Shown here in pieces: positions 51,050 through 60,000 of a stretch of DNA of 64,000 bases. Location of the stretch: contig JAUHXC010000019.1 of NCBI GenBank assembly GCA_030427205.1, forward strand, positions 62,001 to 126,000, given 5' to 3'. The stretch is from a bacterium (GTDB lineage: Bacteria; Myxococcota_A; Bradymonadia; UBA7976; UBA1532). The notes below the pieces were generated by a model, which worked only from the letters and a program-made list of their open reading frames with translations, searched no databases and had not been told where the DNA came from. The position numbers and the translations under genes are program-made. How positions within the stretch are numbered: position 1 is the first letter of the stretch; every line of letters begins with the position of its first letter.

Positions 51050-52547
51050 CGCGAAGACGGCGCCCGAAGCCGAAGACGGCGCGCAGGCGATCCGCATCGA
51101 GCGGACCCGCGCCTTCATCCTGACCCACTTCGCGCTGTGCGGCATCGGCCTGCTGTCGAACAGCATCGAGATCGCCTTCGGCCTCGGTCAGAACGAGCTG
51201 CGCCACCTCATCAGCACGCTGGTCATCTGCGCCGGCACCTTGATCAGCGTCGTCGCCTGGCTGCTGTGGCGGCGCCGCATCGGGCTCTCGTTCCTGATCC
51301 CGGGCATCCTGATGCTCGACACCGTGATCATCATGGCCCAGATCTATCAGGAGGCCGACATCGAGACGGCGTGGGTCGCCACGCCGATCATGTTGATCTT
51401 CATGCTGCCGCTGTTCAGCGACCGGCCGCGGCTGGTCTGGCTGCTCGCCGCCATGCAGATCGGCCTGTTCTGGTTGATGCTCTACCTGCGCGCCGCCGAG
51501 ATCCTGCCCTACGAGATGCGCACGGACGACTTCATCCACGACCTCGACTTCGGCATGTTCAACTGGCTGGGCTTCATCGTCGTGGTGGTCGGCTCGGCGA
51601 TGCTCGCCGGTCGAACCAGCGTCGACGTGCTCAACAGTCAAAGACAGCTCGACGAGGCCCTCAAACGGCAGGAGATCGAGCTCGCCCGGGCCAACGCGCG
51701 CATCGTGCAGCAGCAGAAGCTGCTGTCGGTCGAGCAGCTCACCGCGGGCATCATGCACGAGATCAACAACCCGCTGACCTTCGTGCGCACCAACCTCGGC
51801 AGCTTGACCCGCGACGTGACCGACATCACCGAGCTGCTCGACCTCTATGCCCGCTTCGACGAGCGGATCGGCGAGCTCGACCCCGACCTCGCCGACGAGA
51901 TCGAAGAGCTGCGCGAAGAGCTGTGCCTCGACGAGCCCGACAGCGCGCTCAAGGAGCTGCTCGACGACGCCCGCGACGGCGTCGACCGGGTCCAGGGCAT
52001 CATCCGCGATCTGCGGGTCTTCTCCCGGCTCGACGAGGCCGAGCGCAAGCCGGTCGAGCTGCGCGAAGGCATCGAGAGCACCGTCAAGATCGCGCGCACC
52101 CGCTTCGACGAGAAGAACGTCTCCCTCGACCTGCGCTGCGCCGAGCTGCCCGAGATCGAGGTCTTCCCGGCCCTGTTCAATCAGGTGGTGATGAACCTGG
52201 TGCAGAACGCGCTGGACGCCACGGCGCACGGCGGGCGGGTGCGCATCTCGACCGAGCAGTGGGGCGACGGCCAGCGGGTGATCGTCGAAGACGACGGCCC
52301 GGGCGTACCGCCGGACATCGCCAACCAGATCTTCGATCCGTTCTTCACGACCAAGACCGTCGGTGAAGGCACCGGCCTCGGGCTCAGCCTGAGCATGGAC
52401 ATCGCCACCAAGCATCGGGGTCGGATCGAGGTCGATCGTTCACCGGAGCTCGGCGGCGCGCGGTTCACCTTCTCCGTGCCCCCGAGCGGTCGGGAGCTGA
52501 GGGGCGATCGGGCTTCTGCGGCGGGAGACGAGACGCGCGAGGCGTGA
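51030..52547 (+). CDS. Six-TM sensor histidine kinase
   Basis: A 505-residue membrane kinase. Six hydrophobic segments (about 30-50, 60-80, 87-105, 116-130, 135-153, 175-193) with no large external domain precede a coiled linker and a HisKA domain (GIMHEINNPLTFV, His 243), a long spacer with acidic helices and an ATPase domain (NQVVMNLVQNALDA; DDGPGVP; FFTTKTVGEGTGLGLS). The compact multi-TM sensor is like that of kinases reading hydrophobic peptide or lipid signals (ComP, AgrC types), but is not diagnostic. It starts inside the synthase-toroid gene (ATG 51030; the prior stop is 51047-51049). No response regulator is adjacent; the output is unknown. Confidence 0.88.
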   Translation: MQDAVIDAKTAPEAEDGAQAIRIERTRAFILTHFALCGIGLLSNSIEIAFGLGQNELRHLISTLVICAGTLISVVAWLLWRRRIGLSFLIPGILMLDTVIIMAQIYQEADIETAWVATPIMLIFMLPLFSDRPRLVWLLAAMQIGLFWLMLYLRAAEILPYEMRTDDFIHDLDFGMFNWLGFIVVVVGSAMLAGRTSVDVLNSQRQLDEALKRQEIELARANARIVQQQKLLSVEQLTAGIMHEINNPLTFVRTNLGSLTRDVTDITELLDLYARFDERIGELDPDLADEIEELREELCLDEPDSALKELLDDARDGVDRVQGIIRDLRVFSRLDEAERKPVELREGIESTVKIARTRFDEKNVSLDLRCAELPEIEVFPALFNQVVMNLVQNALDATAHGGRVRISTEQWGDGQRVIVEDDGPGVPPDIANQIFDPFFTTKTVGEGTGLGLSLSMDIATKHRGRIEVDRSPELGGARFTFSVPPSGRELRGDRASAAGDETREA

Positions 52548-52568
52548 GCGCCGGGCGAATGCCGGCGC
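52548..52568. terminator. Bidirectional hairpin between the kinase and the micropeptide gene
   Basis: GCGCCGG (52548-52554), loop GCGAATG and CCGGCGC (52562-52568) directly after the kinase stop and before the micropeptide stop. It separates the two convergent transcripts. Confidence 0.6.
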
Positions 52569-52579
52569 GCGGCGAGGGC

Positions 52580-52678
52580 TCAGGCGCCGAACAGGTAGAC
52601 CGCTCGGCTCTGCTTGCCCTTGCTCGCAGTGCCGCGGAGGTTCGCCAGAATCTGCTTCTTGATGGCCTTGCGACGCAT
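52580..52678 (-). CDS. 32-residue cationic micropeptide gene facing the synthase-kinase pair
   Basis: ATG 52678 (GAAGAGAG about 7 bases upstream) encodes 32 residues: MRRKAIKKQILANLRG, a Gly/Ser/Lys middle and the tail SRAVYLFGA. Nine residues are Lys/Arg and none acidic, with one Tyr near the C-terminus and no Trp or Cys. The third codon position is G or C in 28 of 32 codons, which supports real coding. A longer in-frame form from ATG 52792 (70 residues) is open but runs through the AT-rich regulatory patch and is less likely. It is 31 bases from the kinase stop on the opposite strand. Candidate pheromone precursor, antimicrobial peptide or leader; the first is suggested only by position. 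Confidence 0.5.
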   Translation of the reverse strand: MRRKAIKKQILANLRGTASKGKQSRAVYLFGA

Positions 52679-52741
52679 GATGACTCTCTTCGTCCGGGTT
52701 GCGCCCCGAAGACAGTGCGAAGGCCGTGCCATGTCTCGCCG

Positions 52742-52898
52742 CATTGTGCCAGCCCGATCATAGCTCACAATGTAATTTTTGATATGGGGCACAATTTGAA
52801 CCGTGTGAGTTCTGTTATCTTCGCAAGATTGCGATCATACGGATATATCCGCCCACCATTGTGTGCCACATCGGGCACAAGCACATTTTCGCACAATG
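52742..52898. promoter_or_regulatory. AT-rich patch with repeated CACAATG/CATTGTG elements
   Basis: In the 378-base gap 52679-53056, CATTGTG occurs at 52742 and 52857, CACAATG at 52766 and 52892, and near copies CACAATT and CACAAGC at 52790 and 52876. The first pair forms an inverted repeat with a 17-base spacer enclosing TATGAT (52762-52757, minus strand), a good -10 for the micropeptide gene. The second pair has a 28-base spacer. Multiple dyads over a promoter suggest a cooperative dimeric regulator. The plus-strand gene at 53057 is also downstream of this patch. The rest of the gap (52679-52741 and 52899-53056) shows no gene. Confidence 0.6.
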
Positions 52899-53056
52899 CG
52901 TCACACCAGCCACGATCAGCGGCGTCTGACGCGACTCTTCGCCCGGCCCGAAGCCTGACCTCGACCGAACCGGCCTTGCTCCGCGTCGGGCCCTTCGGAC
53001 AGACTGGCCACCGGCGGCCTGCCGACCGCCGACCCACCTCTCGCACGGAGAGCACG

Positions 53057-53401
53057 ATGTCCGACGAGGCAGTGGTCTACTCCTCGCTCAACCTCGCCGA
53101 GGTGCACCTCGTGCGCAGCCTGCTGACCCGGGAGGGCATCGGCTCCCGGGTGCGGCGGCAGTTCCTCGCGCCGCTGATGGGCGAGATCCCCGCCGACGAC
53201 GCCCGGGCGGAGCTGATGGTGAGCGCCGACCGCCTCGACGCCGCCCGCGCGGTGATCGACGCGGCGCTCGCGGCCGACCAGACCGAGCGCGACTGCCCCG
53301 CGTGCGGTGAGCCCAACCCGGGCGGATTCGAACTGTGCTGGTCGTGCGGCGCCGATCTACCCATGGCCGGGGATCCGGTCGTGCTGCCCGGAGGCGGCTG
53401 A
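53057..53401 (+). CDS. DUF2007-like protein with C-terminal zinc ribbon
   Basis: A 114-residue protein. The N-terminal 75 residues fit the DUF2007 (putative signal transducing) pattern: VVYSSLNLAEVHLVRSLLTREGIGSRVRR..PADDARAELMVSADRLDAARAVID. A zinc ribbon follows (CPACGEPNPGGFELCWSCG, C-x2-C-x11-C-x2-C). It has no membrane segment. ATG 53057 follows GGAG; a longer frame from 52784 would translate the AT-rich patch and is rejected. It is one base from the lipoprotein gene and likely in an operon with it. Function of the family is unknown. Confidence 0.78.
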   Translation: MSDEAVVYSSLNLAEVHLVRSLLTREGIGSRVRRQFLAPLMGEIPADDARAELMVSADRLDAARAVIDAALAADQTERDCPACGEPNPGGFELCWSCGADLPMAGDPVVLPGGG

Positions 53402-53402
53402 G

Positions 53403-54551
53403 ATGTCGCGAAGTGAGAGGCGCCGGGCCGGCAGGCGGCTGTCCGTATTGTCGGTGTGCCTGATCGGGGCCAGCGCCGGCCTGCTCGCCTGCGACGACGG
53501 CGCCCGGCCGGACGCCGAGCCGGTGGATCGAGGGCCCGCCGACAGCGCGCCGGCCGCGCCGGACGTCGGCCCCGGGCCGGACGCCGATATGCACATCGCG
53601 CGCGAGACCGACGCGGCCGCTGCGGCCGACGCTGGCGACATGGGCCCGACAGCGGACGCGATGTTGCCGCCGGACGCGGCCCTCGAGCCCGACGCGGCGC
53701 CGGTCGACCCGCTCACCGTGCCGCTCGCCGGGCAATCCCCCTGGGGCCCGGCGGCCCGGGTCTCGGCGCTGGACGTGCCGAACAACGCCGACACGGCGCG
53801 CCGGGCCGGCTGCCTGCTGCACGGCGAGGGCGCCGGCTCGAAGCTCTACAGCCTGCTGCTGGTGGCCGGCGGCGGGCTGGGCAGTCAGGTGCGCCCGAAC
53901 CCCGCGGGCGAGATCGACCTCGTCGTGCTGATGCGCGCGGTCGGCTGGGAGCCCGGCGTGTCGTCCGGCGAGCTCGATACGGTCGACATCGAGATTCTGC
54001 GCGGGCTGCAGGGGCCCGACGGCGCGCTGCTCTACCGGACCGACGGCTTCGTGGACGGCGACCCCGAGCAGCCGGCGAACACCGCGTTCGTCGGCTCTGG
54101 CGTCGACGACGGCTGGCTGTGGACCGATCAGATCCAATTCGAACTGCCGCTGTCGCTGCTCGGCAGCCCCGAGCTGCCCCTGCGGCTGGAGAATACCGTG
54201 CTGACCGGGCGCATCGCCGCCGAGGGGCCCGGCTTCCGGCTCGACGACGGGGCCCTGGCGGGCTACATCACCGACGAGGCGGTGCTCGAGCTCGCCGCGG
54301 TGCTGCGCGAGCAGTGCCTCGTCGAAGACGCCCCGACCTTCTGCGCCCTGATCCGCAGCCAGCTCGACGAGCCGCCCGAGGTGCTGCTCGAGCTGGTGGT
54401 GGGCATCATCGGCGGCTTCGAGGCTCGGGTCGAGGGGCCGCGGGCGACGCCGTGTGATCCGGAGCAGCCCGACGACTGCAACGCGGTGGGGGTCTGTCTG
54501 GTGCTCGAGGGCAGCCCGGTGATCGTCGAGGGCGCGGCGCCACCGCCCTGA
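53403..54551 (+). CDS. Lipoprotein with Asp/Ala/Pro-rich stalk, 382 aa
   Basis: ATG 53403 encodes a basic n-region and a signal peptide ending in the lipobox GLLAC (Cys 30). Residues 30-105 are a disordered Pro/Asp/Ala stalk; the rest is a beta-rich globular domain with a pattern common to secreted myxobacterial proteins (KLYSLLLVAGGGLGSQVRPN, VDIEILRGLQGPDGALLYRTDGF, WTDQIQFELPLSLLG, LPLRLENTVLTGRIA). Four late cysteines (CLVEDAPTFC, CDPEQPDDC) may form disulfides. It resembles its six fellow lipoproteins in signal and stalk style, not in domain. Function unknown. Confidence 0.78.
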   Translation: MSRSERRRAGRRLSVLSVCLIGASAGLLACDDGARPDAEPVDRGPADSAPAAPDVGPGPDADMHIARETDAAAAADAGDMGPTADAMLPPDAALEPDAAPVDPLTVPLAGQSPWGPAARVSALDVPNNADTARRAGCLLHGEGAGSKLYSLLLVAGGGLGSQVRPNPAGEIDLVVLMRAVGWEPGVSSGELDTVDIEILRGLQGPDGALLYRTDGFVDGDPEQPANTAFVGSGVDDGWLWTDQIQFELPLSLLGSPELPLRLENTVLTGRIAAEGPGFRLDDGALAGYITDEAVLELAAVLREQCLVEDAPTFCALIRSQLDEPPEVLLELVVGIIGGFEARVEGPRATPCDPEQPDDCNAVGVCLVLEGSPVIVEGAAPPP

Positions 54552-54599
54552 CGGCGGCCGTCGGCGGCCACGGCGCGGGGCCGCCGCTCGGGCGGGAAG

Positions 54600-54617
54600 A
54601 TCCACAAAGGAGTGGAT
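54600..54617 (+). promoter_or_regulatory. Hairpin with AAAGGA loop upstream of rpmB
   Basis: ATCCAC (54600-54605), loop AAAGGA (54606-54611) and GTGGAT (54612-54617) form a perfect 6-bp stem about 100 bases before the rpmB start. The loop plus following bases read AAAGGAGTGGATG, a Shine-Dalgarno with an ATG. It could end the upstream transcript or regulate rpmB; there is no T-tract. Confidence 0.35.
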
Positions 54618-54718
54618 GTCGCCGACGAGATCCTGTAAACCCCCCGGACGCGCGATCGGCGTGCGCCCGGCGCACCCGCCATCGCCCATAGATTCTGACC
54701 GACCGAGGAGTACCCGCC

Positions 54719-55009
54719 ATGGCCCGCCGCTGCGAGCTGACCGGCAAGGGCCCGATCACCGGGCACAATATCAGCCACTCCCACATCAAGACCAAGCGCC
54801 GTCAGGTGCCGAACATCCACAAGCGCCGCCTCTTCAGCGACGCGCTGGGGTCGTTCGTGACCTTGAACGTGGCCGCCAATACGATCCGCTCGATCGAGCA
54901 CGCCGGCGGCTTCGACAAGTTCATCCTCAAGCAGAACGTCGAGGGGCTGAGCAAGCGGGCTCTGGCGGTGCGCAACCGCATCGAGCGCGCCCGCCGGGCC
55001 ATGGGCTGA
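54719..55009 (+). CDS. rpmB: 50S ribosomal protein bL28
   Basis: A 96-residue ribosomal protein of the bL28 family: MARRCELTGKGPITGHNISHSHIKTKRRQVPNIHKRRLFSDALGSFVTLNVAANTI, with the diagnostic C-x-[LV]-TGK-x-P-x-x-G-[NH] and the basic KTKRR..PN segment. It is slightly longer than E. coli L28 (78) because of a C-terminal basic helix (SKRALAVRNRIERARRAMG). GAGGAG lies about 8 bases before the ATG. It stands alone here, without rpmG. Confidence 0.96.
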   Translation: MARRCELTGKGPITGHNISHSHIKTKRRQVPNIHKRRLFSDALGSFVTLNVAANTIRSIEHAGGFDKFILKQNVEGLSKRALAVRNRIERARRAMG

Positions 55010-55160
55010 GCGCCACCGCGCCGCCCGCGCGCCGGCCATCCGCCGGCGCGCCCCCTCCCCGAGTACGCTGAACCGCCCATCGACGCGAGCGGTGTATCCA
55101 GGCTCGGTGCTGCGGGACTCGTGCGGCCGCGCAGACGCATGGGCGCAGCCGGTCCGGCGC

Positions 55161-55940
55161 CTACTTCGGTGAGCCCTCGGTCCCGGCCGGCGCCTTCGCG
55201 GGCGGATCTCCGCGCACCTCACCGGTCATCGGCACGAAGCGCACCCCGCCGTGGTCTTCGATGCGGTGGCCGTCCTTGGTCTTGACCACCACCTTGAGTC
55301 GTTGGATGCCCTCGCCCACCGGCAGCACCAGCCGTCCGCCGGGGCGCAGCTGCTCGATGAGCGCCGGCGGGATGCGATCGGGCGCGGCCGCGAGGATGAT
55401 CAGGTCGAAGGGCGCCTCGGCGGGCCAGCCGCGGTAGCCGTCGCCGCAGCGCACGGTGATGTTCTCGTACTTCAGCCGGGTCAGGGTCGCCCGGGCCCGG
55501 TCGGCGAGCGGGCAGACGATCTCGATCCCGTAGACGTGGTCGACGATGCGCGAGAGCACCGCCGCCTGGTAGCCCGAGCCGGTGCCCACGTCGAGCGCCT
55601 TCATGCCGGGCTTCGCGCCGGCGAGCTGGGTCATCAACGCCACGATGTACGGCTGCGAGATCGTCTGCTGGTGGCCGATGGGCAGCGGGTGGTCGGCATA
55701 AGCCAGCCCGACGCGCTCGGGCGGCACGAAGCGCTCCCGGGGCACCTCGGCCATGGCGCGCAGGACGGCGGGCGCGGTGATGTCGCGCCCGGCGAGGTGC
55801 TGGTTGATCATCTGTAGACGGGCCATGGCGAACGGGTCCTCCGTCGGCGGGGGATCGGGCTCGGCAGCCTGCGCCGACGGCACGCCGAGCAGCGCCACAG
55901 CCAGTCCGACAGGCCACAGCGGGGCCAACAATCTGCGCAT
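55161..55940 (-). CDS. pcm: Exported protein-L-isoaspartate O-methyltransferase
   Basis: A 259-residue protein, ATG 55940 with GGAGG 8 bases upstream. The core is a clear PCMT: ARLQMINQHLAGRDITAPAVLRAMAEVPRERFVP, HPLPIGHQQTISQPYIVALMTQLAGAKPGMKALDVGTGSGYQAAVLS, VYGIEIVCPLADRARATLTRL and LIILAAAPDRIPPALIEQLRPGGRLVLPVG. It repairs isoaspartyl sites using SAM. The N-terminus is unusual: a cleavable signal peptide (LLAPLWPVGLAVALLGVPSAQAA) that predicts export, where SAM is not supplied by the cytoplasm. Confidence 0.9.
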   Translation of the reverse strand: MRRLLAPLWPVGLAVALLGVPSAQAAEPDPPPTEDPFAMARLQMINQHLAGRDITAPAVLRAMAEVPRERFVPPERVGLAYADHPLPIGHQQTISQPYIVALMTQLAGAKPGMKALDVGTGSGYQAAVLSRIVDHVYGIEIVCPLADRARATLTRLKYENITVRCGDGYRGWPAEAPFDLIILAAAPDRIPPALIEQLRPGGRLVLPVGEGIQRLKVVVKTKDGHRIEDHGGVRFVPMTGEVRGDPPAKAPAGTEGSPK

Positions 55941-56058
55941 CGTCGCGACCTCCGGGTTGCGCGCGGCCTCCATCATGCCACCGACCTGCGCCGCGATCCT
56001 TGAATCCACGCCCCGGGCCGCCGATGCTCGGGGCCGCCACCGCCGACAGGAGCACAAA

Positions 56059-56877
56059 GTGTCCGACCTGCGCGACAAGACGCTGTTCATCACCGGGGCC
56101 AGCCGAGGCATCGGCAAGGCCATCGCCATCAGGGCCGCCCGCGACGGGGCCAACATCGTGATCGCGGCCAAGACCGCCGAGCCTCACCCGCGCCTGCCGG
56201 GCACGATCTACACCGCCGCGCAGGAGATCGAGGCCGCCGGCGGCAAGGCGCTGCCGCTCGTCGTCGACATCCGCGACGAGAACCGGGTCGAAGAGGCCGT
56301 GGCCGAGGCGGTCGACCGCTTCGGCGGCATCGACATCTGCATCAACAACGCCAGCGCGATCATGCTCAGCGGCACGCTGCAGACACCGATGAAGCGCTTC
56401 GACCTGATGCATCAGGTCAACGCCCGGGGCACCTACGTCACCTCGCGGGCCTGCCTGCCGCATCTGCTGAAGGCCGCCAACCCGCACATCCTCAACATCA
56501 GCCCGCCGCTGAACATGGATCCCAAGTGGTTCGCCAACCACGTGGCCTACACCATGGCCAAGTACGGCATGAGCATGTGCGTGCTCGGCATGGCCCAGGA
56601 GTTCGCCGGCAAGGTCGCGGTCAACGCGCTGTGGCCGCGCACCGCCATCGCCACCGCGGCGGTCAAGAACCTGCTCGGCGGCGAGGCGATGATGAACGCC
56701 AGCCGCAAGCCGTCGATCATGGCCGACGCGGCCCACGCCATCCTGGTGCGCCCGATGGCGACCACCGGCGGCAACTTCTACATCGACGACGAGGTGCTCG
56801 CCGAAGAGGGCATCACCGACCTCGAGCCGTACGCCGTCTCGCCGGGCACCCCGCTCGTCCCGGACTTCTTCCTCTGA
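56059..56877 (+). CDS. Short-chain dehydrogenase/reductase, HSDL2-like
   Basis: A 272-residue SDR from GTG 56059 (AGGAG 7 bases upstream). It has the cofactor motif TGASRGIGKAIA, INNASAI (NNAG equivalent), catalytic Ser region HILNISPPL and Tyr-x3-Lys (YTMAK). Helix-break motifs KTAEPHPRLPGTIYTAAQEIE and NMDPKWFANHVAYTMAKYGMSMCVLGMAQE match the hydroxysteroid dehydrogenase-like 2 branch. It acts on an unknown keto/alcohol substrate in the cytosol. The gene is divergent from pcm with a 118-base gap. Confidence 0.9.
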   Translation: MSDLRDKTLFITGASRGIGKAIAIRAARDGANIVIAAKTAEPHPRLPGTIYTAAQEIEAAGGKALPLVVDIRDENRVEEAVAEAVDRFGGIDICINNASAIMLSGTLQTPMKRFDLMHQVNARGTYVTSRACLPHLLKAANPHILNISPPLNMDPKWFANHVAYTMAKYGMSMCVLGMAQEFAGKVAVNALWPRTAIATAAVKNLLGGEAMMNASRKPSIMADAAHAILVRPMATTGGNFYIDDEVLAEEGITDLEPYAVSPGTPLVPDFFL

Positions 56878-57041
56878 GTGAGGCCGCTTCCTCTCGATCG
56901 GTCCGCCAGCGATCCCCCGGCCCGCACGGGGGGACGCGCCGGACTTCATCCTGATATGGTGCGGACCGCGCCGCTGATGGCGCGACGCGGGGCTGCCGCC
57001 ACGGCCGCCCCCGGTTCGACGCCCGCGGGGGGCTGATCCGG

Positions 57042-60000
57042 ATGGCGGTCGGAAGCTTCGACCAGGACACGATCGACGAGGTGGTCGCCGCCGCGCTCGA
57101 CGCGGGGCTGACCGAGCGCGGCCGCCGCGCGCAGCTGCTCGCCCACCTGCCCGAGCGCTTCGTGGCCAAGATCGAAGAGGTCGCCGACCCCGCCGAGCAG
57201 CTGCGGCTCGACCTCGAGCACCTCAACGAGAACCCGCGCCTGCCCGACCATCACCAGCCGCCGCTGGCCAGCTGGCTGCAGAACGCCTACCTGATGACGA
57301 CGCCGTCGCCCCAGGCGCGCATCTTCCGCGATCTGCGCGGGCGGCTCGTCGGCTCGGGCCGGCAGCAGGAGATCCTGCGCAGCATCACCCGCATCAAGCG
57401 CATCGCGGTACCCGAACAGCAGCGCAGCGTCGAGCGGCAGCGGGCGCCCGACCCCCGCGCCGGCACGCTGCTCGGCGGCCGCTTCACCCTGGAGAAGGAG
57501 CTCGGCCGCGGCGCGGTGGCGACGGTCTGGCGCGCCGAAGACCTGGCCACGACGAGCAAGGTCGCGGTGAAGATCCTGCATCGGCGCTGGGCGGAGAACC
57601 CCGAGCGGCGGGAGCGCTTCTTCGCCGGCGCCCGCCAGATGGCGCAGTTCGCCCACCCGCACATCGTGCCGGTGGTGCTGCCCGAGGGCCGGGACGACGG
57701 CGCGTGCTACTGCGTGCTGGAGTACCTCGACGCCGGTGATCTCGAGTCGGCGCTGCGCGAGGGGCGCATCCGGCGCAACGCGGCGCTGCGGGCGCTGCTC
57801 AAGGTGGCCTCGGGGGTCGCGGCGATGCACGCGGCGGGGGTGATGCACCTCGACCTCAAGCCGCAGAACATCCTGCTCGCCACCGACGGCCGGGTGATGC
57901 TCGGCGACTTCGACCGGGTGCGCAACGCGGCCACCGAGGGCGGCTCGACCACCGACACCGTCGAGTCGATCTTCTACCTGGCGCCGGAGACCTTCGACGA
58001 TACCCGGCGGCCGGGCCCGGCGGCTGATGTCTTCAGCCTGGGCATGAGCGCGCTCTTCGTGCTGCACGGCGACAAGCTGCCGGCCTGGATCGTGCGCCGG
58101 CCGTCGGCGCTGCTGCGGCGGATCGACTGCCCCGAGGCGCTGCGCGCGGTGATCGCGCGGGCGATCGAGCTCGAGCCGGCCAACCGGCAGACCGACGTCG
58201 AGTCGCTGGCGATGGCCATGAAGGAGGCCCTCGGCCGCTCGCCCACCGGCGGGCTGGCGCGGGTGGCGCCGCTCATCTCGTCGGGCCCCTCGGCGGTCAA
58301 GCCGCCGGGCGTCCGCATCGCCCCCGGCTCGGGCCCGATGCCGCGCATCTCGGCGCCGCCCCGGGTCGGTCGCAGCACCGGCGAGCTGCCGGTGGTCACC
58401 GAGAGCGGCGGCTACCGCGCGATGAGCCAATCGGGCGGCTTCCCGGCGCTCAGCGCCGCCGCGGCCTTCGACGCCGAGGCGGCCTCGGTCAGCGGGTCGC
58501 TCGACATGAAGAGCAGCCGACCCTTGCCCGAGCCCTCGCTGCCGCCGCCCTCGCTGCCGCCGCCCGAGGTCGAGCTGCCGCCGGCGCGCACCGGCGAGCT
58601 CGTGCTCGAGGACTCGATCGACAGCGCCCTCGAGGTGCTCGATCGGGCAGCGGCGGCGGCGCTCGCCGAGGAGTTCGCCCGCGAGGAGGCCCGCAGCGAG
58701 GCCCGCGACGGCCCGCGGGCCCCGATCCCCGACGAGACCGACGCCAGCGGCAGCGAGCCCGGGCTCGCCAGCGCGCTGCTGCCCGCGCCCGGCGCCGAGC
58801 CGCCGATCGATCCCATCGCCGACTCCATCGACCTCGACGCGCCGGTCGACCCGGCGCACAGCTCGGGGCACCACGTCTCGCTGGCGGGCGACGAGAACCG
58901 CTCGCCCTGGCAGTGGGTCGAGCGCTCGGGCGGCTTCATGCTGGTCGACGAGCCGCCCGGCTCGGACGAGCATTCGCTGTCGGGCTCGAGCCTGGGTTCG
59001 ATCGAGCAGGTGCCCGGCCGCGCGCCCTGGAATTGGGGCCACGGCGCGCAGAGCGACCTGCCGAGCGGATCGGCCCGGGCCGACGTCGAGCCGCGGCGCG
59101 TCGGCAGCGCGCTGCGCAACCTGCAGACGATCCCCGCCGATGTGGACGAGCCCTTCGCCATCGCGGACGCGCAGCCGCTCGAGCGCAAGCCGCATACCGA
59201 TCCCGAGGTGGCGCCGGTGCATGCGCGCCCGGCGGCTGCGGACGCGGGCGCGCTGCCGCTCGACCTGCCGCCGGACGCCTTCGCGGCGGGCTCGGCGCCC
59301 GACGCCGGGTCCGATACGGGCCTCGATCCGGCGCTCGCCGAGGTGGCGGACGAGCAGACCGCGGAGGAGGCCTTCTTGCCGCCGCCGCCCGATCTCGCCG
59401 GCTTGATGACCGAGCACCTCGGTCCGCGCGGTCGCCCGCGCGCCGAGCGACGCCCCGAGCCAGCGGCCGATCCGCATCCGGCACCCGAGCCAGAGCCCGA
59501 ACCGGTCGATCTGGATGTCGCGCCCACCAACCCGGTCGTGCCTCAGCCGGCCCCCGACGCGACCGACGACCCACCGCCGCCCGAGGCGGCGCCCGCCGAT
59601 CGCCACGCCCGTCCGCTGCTCGATCGGCGTCAGTGGCTGGCGATGGCCGGGCTCGGCGCGCTGGGCGCCGCGGTCACCTGGTGGGTGATCCGGCCGCCGG
59701 CCGAGCCCGAGCTGCCCGCGGTCCCCCGGCCCGACCCGTTGCCCGAGGTCCCCCGCCCGGCCGTCGCCCGGCCAGCGCCGGACACCGCCGCGCCCGACGC
59801 CGCCGCGCCCGAGCCGGACGCCGCCGCGCCCGAGCCAGACGCCGCCGTGCCCGACGCCGCCGCGCCCGATGCCGCCGCGCCCGACGCCGCCGCGCCCGAC
59901 GCCGCCGCGCCCGACGCCGCTGTGCCCGACGCCGCGCCCCCGCCGCCCAAGCGTCGCCGGCGCCGCCGTCGCCGACGCAAGCCGAAGCCGAAGCCCAAGC

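Noticed and set aside
52784..53056. N-terminal extension of the DUF2007-like gene from ATG 52784
   Set aside because: It would translate the AT-rich CACAATG patch into an unusual composition, and the ATG at 53057 has the better ribosome site and matches the domain start.
54616..55071. ATG with a good Shine-Dalgarno (AAAGGAG) before rpmB
   Set aside because: The frame overlaps rpmB out of phase and gives Arg/Pro/His-rich sequence without coding character; kept only as the hairpin feature.
59779..59942. Tandem repeats resembling a CRISPR array
   Set aside because: The units are 12 bp, contiguous and in frame in a kinase gene, with no spacers.
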